Shown here: one piece after another, positions 57,871 through 64,000 of the stretch
Layout: each line of letters opens with the position of its first letter
Numbering within the stretch: position 1 is the first letter of the stretch
DNA from: Lates calcarifer
Taxonomy: Eukaryota; Chordata; Actinopteri; Centropomidae
NCBI RefSeq assembly: GCF_001640805.2
Contig: NC_066848.1
Span: 23,298,483-23,362,482 of the forward strand
Length of the DNA stretch: 64,000 bases
Direction: 5' to 3'
Translations under genes and position numbers: made by a program
The notes under the pieces: generated by a model
The model's input: only the letters and a program-made list of their open reading frames with translations
Told to the model about the DNA's origin: nothing
The model's database searches: none

Positions 57871-60104
57871 AAGCTCACAAGAGGAAGATCAAAAAAATAA
57901 TGTATTAGATGTTCCCTGCCTTTATCCAATTGCCAAAGTCCAAGCCACAATAACCCTGACTTTGGCCAAAGTATCTGTGGCTAACACTGAAAATATCTTC
58001 CTTATATTTCGCTCATGTGCACATAACTTACTATGGGGACACCTGAGTTGGTTTCAAAATTTGTGATCTTCAAACATTGTTGATGTTTGTTTGGAGTCTT
58101 CTTGTTGCTGTTGACTTTACTTGCTAATATAAAATTTGTTAACTGTATATTTTGGACATAATTACTACATACACTCTGATGAAATAGAGAATCTGCACAG
58201 TTGCTATGATGTGCCAACAAACTTGAAGTTACAAGTAAGTATATAATAAAATTTATAATTCCTATCTGAAAAGGGTTGAACATCTCAAGAAAATGTTTTG
58301 TAACCAGAGTCAAGCTCAGTATTACTTGTAAGTTATAAATTGAGACGGCACGACCACTAGTCACTGCAGCACCCACATGCACAAATACTCCTCTCAGATA
58401 ATGACATGCAGTGAATCAAGTGATCACATGATACTCAGTCACACCAATTTGCGTAAGACAAGCGAAACTAAACAAGATTAGTGTTGACTGCATAAAACAC
58501 ATAGAGGACATAAAGGAGTGACTTGGATGTTGCAAACAAAACTCTGCCTTACTTCTCAGACCACAGTTTGAAAATCTGGAAGTAGGTCAACAGCGTCCAT
58601 CTCCTTCTATCTCTGTTTAAAAAGCATCCAGACCTTTCGTCCTTCCTCTAGCCACAGATATCCTACAATTTCTGCCAAGTCTTCCCTTGGCTGTCATCCA
58701 GCAGACAAGCACAAACCTTCACTCCCTCATTCCACCCAACCATCCATCCCTTCTTCCTCTCCATCTGTTGTGTAAACCTCGTAACTTTAACCACTGGGAT
58801 TTTCATGTTTTTACAAGAAATTAAGTTTGACATGGCCCTTAAAGGTACAGCGAGCTGTGTGACCCACAGGTCCCCTGAATGCTATTCAAACCCCACATGA
58901 GCAAATTAAAAATGCATCGTCATTAATCTGAAGTGACGTCTGTTTTTTTTTTCCCAAAGTACAAGGAAGTTGTTTTTTTTGATTTTTTTTTTTGAAAGTT
59001 ACAAGCTTTCCATCCCATCCCTCCATCTTCCTGGCAAAGCACTATTACCACTAATCCGGCTGTCTGACTCAGGCCTGGGACCCTCTTCACATGGATGTCC
59101 AAGAGGGAGAAACCCCATCTGGGTGCGGGCAACCAAAACCACACTGCCTTATGAAGGACGTGTGAAAACCCAGCAAATATCTGGATTTGGAGTAATGGGA
59201 GGGAATCTGATGTATAGCACGGAAATATAAACCCTTTTCTGTGTTTTGTTTTCTTGCCTTCTCTTTTCCCTCATGTATCAGTGGATCTCTCTTTGTATTG
59301 CTGGTACAGTCAAGGAGTTGATAGTTGTATCAAACCTAACTTTTATTGGCACAGTTCAAAAGCAAATACCACTGTCCCAGCAGTCATGCCCTATACACAC
59401 ACAGCTTTCTTTGTTTAAAGATACGACAGCATGCCTGGGGTGTAAAATTAGGCTTGTTTAATCAACAAAGCTTTTTTTGTTGTTTTTTCCAGTCACATAA
59501 AATTGTCCACAGATCCTCATCCAATATTTGAATTTGTGAGCAAGTGGGGTTTAACATGCCTCTACTCCTGAAGCAGAATCAAGTTATGTTTCACTTTCAA
59601 CAACATCCACATGCCAAAACACTGCAGTCATAATACAAATCAAAATTTGATCTGATATCTTGTTTTAACTCTTTGCAAAATGTGGTTGACATATTCTCAT
59701 TAGTGATGAGAATAACAACTGTGGAGACATAAAAGTCTCTATGGTTGTTTTTCTGTCTTTGGAATGAGACTGAGAGTTATGGGAAGACTGCATGCATGCA
59801 AATATAGTCACAACAGATATAAAAAGAGGAAAATCGTGCCAGGACTCTCCTTTAATAGTTTTACTGGTGAACAATGACTGTATAACAATTTATCATTACC
59901 CTTTTAACAAAACTGCTCAGACACCATGAGTCTTAGTGGTGATACCATATACTAAAAGGGCAAGTCAAATCCATTAAGCTGTAGGACAACAGACAAAAAT
60001 CAGAGGTCACCGGGCTTTGTCCTCCAGGATGAATCTGTGATGATTTAAGATAAAAACAGATACAGAGTCTTAGTATTAGCCAGTATTAGACCACCCATTT
60101 AACA

Positions 60105-60105
60105 G

Positions 60106-60133
<28 letters not shown>
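60105..60133 (+). repeat. (CA)n microsatellite
   Basis: About 14 perfect units. Confidence 0.95.
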
Positions 60134-60137
<4 letters not shown>

Positions 60138-61499
60138 TACAAATAAGGCGAGATTTAAACCTCAGTGGTGAGAGATAAATAGAGCGCCTGAACAAGAACA
60201 AGACAAGCCTAGAGGGGTCACTGAGGGACAGGGCTTGTCCTTAACGCCTTTGTCACAACAGCAAACATCCAGCCAGACAATGATCTGAATCTGAGAGGCA
60301 TTCTGGAAAAACAAAGCTGACTAATGAAGGGCTAAACCCCCAACAGACCCTGACGTGATAGCTAATAACTACAAAAGAAAATGGAGTGAAGACTGTGAGG
60401 TAGTTCACATTGCACTGATACTCTACTCTCCCAACAATGTAGTGCATCCTTAGCAGTAAGATGCTGTATTTAATATGACATACACTGCACGCTACTGCTT
60501 TCCCAATGATGCCGCTCACTGTTATTTTACTAACACCGCTGCAAACAGTACTGCTGCTGCACATCTGAGTTCTTGTCCATATCATCTCTAATGGCCTGAG
60601 TTTGCTATATGAGAGTTTCAGGAGTCAGGAGTCAAGAGGTCAGAGCCTGAATGCCAAATGTCAACTTTGCACATGTTACTGTGTTATACCTAAATAATAA
60701 TAAATGCATTTCACTTGCTGACTGAATTGAGTATGATACCCAGGGATATCCTACAGCAGTGTTTCTATGTGATTCCTTTTATTGTAAATATTCAGTTCAC
60801 CTGGATTGAAAGGTTTCTTCAGAAAAGTAGTCACATTATAGCTAACTTAACAGCTAACCATAGATTACTCTATTCAGAGATATAGACTCAAACCACATGA
60901 ATCACAGATCTCATGACTACCATGACAAAAATCAAAAAGAGTTGAATCTTTGCATCAGTTTGATAGCAGCATCACATGTATTGAGCAGACAGGCACCGTA
61001 TGATTATCACATTTGAATGTAAAGATTATGTTATGCAGTCAAAGTCAAAATTTCAGGCACCATAAAGAACTTTAAGTTATACTTTATATTCAAAGCCCAC
61101 CTAAGGCTTAAGCTAACACTGGTGAACAGCTAAAGTTAATTAGTAAATATTGCAAACATGAAATCAATGAGCCCTCAACAGTGTTGGTGTGGTAATAAAA
61201 TGTAAAACTCATAAACAATCAGTATCAGTTAGCAAGACCTGAGAGTTACTTGTAAACTTGCAAACTCATACATCAGTCTATGCCTAATATGTGATGAAAC
61301 GTTCAGAATATTTTCCTATAATGTTGAAATGGAGAATAGTACTCAAGGACTTGTTATTTTCCTCTTCATACCCTGTCCAACCATTTACTGTGGCATTTCT
61401 GAAGTGCCACTATTAGGTGCTATTACAAGGTGGATTACAGTATATCTCCCAAAACACATGCTAACTTCAATGACACCGTAAATGTACATACAATGCCCC

Positions 61500-61524
61500 A
61501 CACACACACACACACACACACACA
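61500..61524 (+). repeat. (CA)n microsatellite
   Basis: About 12 perfect units. Confidence 0.95.
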
Positions 61525-61599
61525 TGCAGCAGCTGGTGCTCAGGCACCCCATCTGTACATCTCAGACACTGATAGACCCCCATTACTTTAATATGAAAA

Positions 61600-62260
61600 T
61601 TACAACCACATGAAATTTCTCCCATGGTTCAAACATACAGCGCTTGGCAACCGCACTGTATGGCAGCCTGTCGCTCCAGTTCTGTTTTTTTTCCCCTCCC
61701 CTCCCTCAACTGTAGATCAGGCACTTCAAGGTTTGCCAACCATAACACAGTTGGCACAGCATTTGCCCTCCCATCACTGCACGCAAACGTTGTTTCACTT
61801 CTTTCTTCTCTTTTTCCTCATCATCTGTTTATTTTGGTTTTTCTTTTCTTTTCCGAATGGAAATTTTGAGGTCGATTGGTGTTGCCTGTTCCGGGCGAAC
61901 AGTTCCAAGCACAAAGGGTAGGATGAGGGATGGGTGGAGGGTTGAGGATAGACAGTAAGAAGTCGCGGGGGAAATTTAGATTTTTGCCCAGCATTGAGGG
62001 AGCTTCAAAACAGCTTCCATGTGTTCTTTATTTCAGCTGGGGTTCGATGGTAAATGGAGCGAGGCGAGAGCTGGCTAGACCCTCTACTCAACACGCAAGT
62101 ACTGTGCACACATACACACAGAGAGAAAGACGTACATACTCTGCCCCCTATCCCTATCCACCAACCACATCCACCGACTACAAACCGATGCAGAGCAGAG
62201 GACTGTACTTTCCCAGACCCTGCTGCCAGTTTGGATGTATTACATTACCTAGATTTGGTT
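61600..62260. other. Unique-looking block, possible noncoding island or untranslated exon
   Basis: Less repetitive than its flanks apart from an internal pyrimidine-rich run (61790-61850). Two overlapping open frames (61610-61921, 61930-62265) show no domain and no convincing splice borders. Confidence 0.2.
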
Positions 62261-64000
62261 TATGACAATACAACAAGACACTGAGGTTTACAGGAATGTA
62301 GGACTGTCTTACAAAGTCATGAATATACACATATTGTAGCTTACAATCATCCAGGGGAGGGAACTGAGAACACTTTCTCTTTTCCAGGAGCAACAGTCTG
62401 TTTCACATTCAATCAGTTTCAGGCCTGGGAGCTGCCAGTAGACTGCTGGCAACAGAGCAGTGCTCCCTGCCTTGCTCAAGGGCAAACGATGTGGTTGATG
62501 AGAGGAAAGAGAACACTTCTCATTCACATCTTCATCCCACTGGCTGGTTGAGACACTGAAAAGAAGGCTGTCTAGCCACAACCCCACTGTGTCATAATCA
62601 CAAGGAGAATTTCTTGGCCACAACTATTAAGGGAAAATTCTGGTTAATTTCAGCTTGGGATTTATTTTTGTAGTTTTGAACATCATTTGTATCTGTAATG
62701 ATAAGGTTGTAGTCACCAAAGTAATTGCTAAAATCTGGGAACATGGAAACATTGTCATAACAAATTCCAGCTAGCGCGAGTGGTCAGACGATCAGACAGG
62801 TTGTAAACAAGTCAGTCAGTCACTGCCCAGAAACACTGCCTGGTGCACAACTGCAGTGAGTTGTGCGTCTCTTTGAGTTAACTTTGGCTAATCTGTCTGC
62901 TCATGCTTTTTGCTCTTGTTTGCAAACATTTGCCTTTTTATACATCCAGCAGACACAAAGGAACATTAGTATTCATTTGGAGTTGTGTTTCAGTATGTAA
63001 GTCCAACAGTCTTCACCAGCTCCTGATGGAAATATCTTGCTCTTTAGCTGCTAAATGCTGCACTACATTCACAAGCTAGCCACTAATATGTCTGTCATTT
63101 GGTGCTGAGCTAGTACAGTGGGAAACAGGTTAGGAGAGTTTTGCACTATGAAAGACAATATACAGTTAACAGGATGCATTTATCTGCCAAACTATAAGTG
63201 TGTTCCTATCTGTAATGTACCGTGTTTATCAACAGCAATCCTGAGTCAAAATACAAATAACCAGTATAAATTACAACGAACATTTCAGTTGTTCTTTAAT
63301 GCTTGCTACTTGTCAGACTCTAATCCTTCAGAGCAAATGTTTTGTTTCTTAGTGCTAGGAGCAAAGGCGGTCATGGAAACAAGCATATTACAGATAAACA
63401 CAGGAGGTGAAGCCCTCCTCTGTTTGTTCTGGTGTAAACATGAAAGCACTTTCATGCTGGTGGAATGCAACAGCCTGAGTGTGTTTCTGATTGCATGTGT
63501 GTGCTTTCATGTATGAATGTGTATAGAGCTCTATGTCTGGTTATTCTCGCCCATGCGTGTGTCAGCAGTATTGCTCAACCTTGACGAAACTGAGCCTGTT
63601 CGATGCCATTTGTAGCACAAAAATTATAACAGCAACAGGCAGGATGTATAGCTATTCTAATCTTGGCTGCTGCTGAGAGACGTCGCTCCAAAGTTCAGCT
63701 GCAGCCAAGCTCTCAAAACCACCAAATGAAGAAACAAGGTGACCGTGGCTAACAGCAGCAAGCCAAAGTTTTGCTTGTCATTTAAAATGAATGGATTTCT
63801 CGAAGTTTCCTCAGTTTATTGCGGTGAACACATATCTAGCATTCAAGGCATATGGTTGTAAAGAGAGTATACATAGAGACAGTGGTCATAAATCTATGGT
63901 TGCGAGTCTGAGATAGTGGTTTAAGGTGCATTTTTTAAACATCATCACGTCTGTCAAAGTTACTGACGAAACCATGTCTGAAATTGTTGGCAGCCTCCAT

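Larger units (their letters stand above)
57871..64000. other. Noncoding, no gene recognised
   Basis: AT-rich, two CA arrays and T-runs near 58.94-59.0 kb. A unique-looking block at 60170-60370 contains GACTAATGAAGGGCTAAAC. The frame at 63118-63516 starts at GTG and has no recognised domain. Confidence 0.45.

Noticed and set aside
63118..63516. 132-residue open frame near the window end
   Set aside because: Starts at GTG, no recognised domain, ordinary AT-rich noncoding composition.
1..64000. tRNA, rRNA or snRNA genes
   Set aside because: No B-box-like GGTTCGAATCC element or conserved rRNA/snRNA segment was noticed on reading either strand.

Overview
The window looks like nuclear DNA of a teleost fish, probably a percomorph. 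It is AT-leaning, holds dozens of (CA)n, (TG)n, (GA)n and (TC)n arrays, and contains several interspersed repeat types that I recognise from memory as common in percomorph genomes. No host protein-coding exon, tRNA, rRNA or CRISPR array could be supported. Most long open frames are microsatellite translations or chance frames, so the window reads as a gene desert or the inside of one or more very large introns.

The exception is about 34.04-36.94 kb, a decayed and heavily deleted remnant of a Polinton/Maverick-type (adintovirus-like) DNA virus or transposon. On the minus strand, from 36.94 kb downward, it carries: the N-terminal zinc-ribbon part of a protein-primed family B DNA polymerase; a packaging ATPase with a clear Walker A motif, one stop and several frame changes; a small conserved gene that is still an uninterrupted 94-codon frame; and a second small conserved late gene broken in three frames. 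On the plus strand, pointing toward that cluster, lies a short piece of the F54H12.2-like major capsid protein. Integrase, protease, penton, the polymerase catalytic domain and terminal repeats were not found. The retained genes belong to genome replication (PolB), capsid formation (MCP) and DNA packaging (ATPase) of such elements; none looks functional as a set.

Layout: 0-12.2 kb is microsatellite-rich noncoding DNA with candidate conserved noncoding islands (4.2-4.45, 6.25-6.48, 6.72-7.16, 11.87-12.15 kb) and several DR1-type nuclear-receptor motifs. 12.4-34 kb holds dispersed repeats, a CRE-containing local duplication at 16.3/16.6 kb, a degenerate AAGTC minisatellite (19.74-20.12 kb) and long (CA)n arrays. 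34-37 kb is the viral remnant. 37-57 kb contains copies of a repeat family seen at least six times in both orientations, an inverted repeat between two TG arrays at 44.3 kb and a TTAGGG-like SINE-type repeat at 49.8-50.1 kb. 57.6-57.9 kb is the 3' end of a degenerate LINE on the minus strand. 58-64 kb is unremarkable noncoding DNA.

Repeat and viral family calls rest on recalled protein motifs and consensus sequences, without database searches. Dispersed repeat names are therefore descriptive only.
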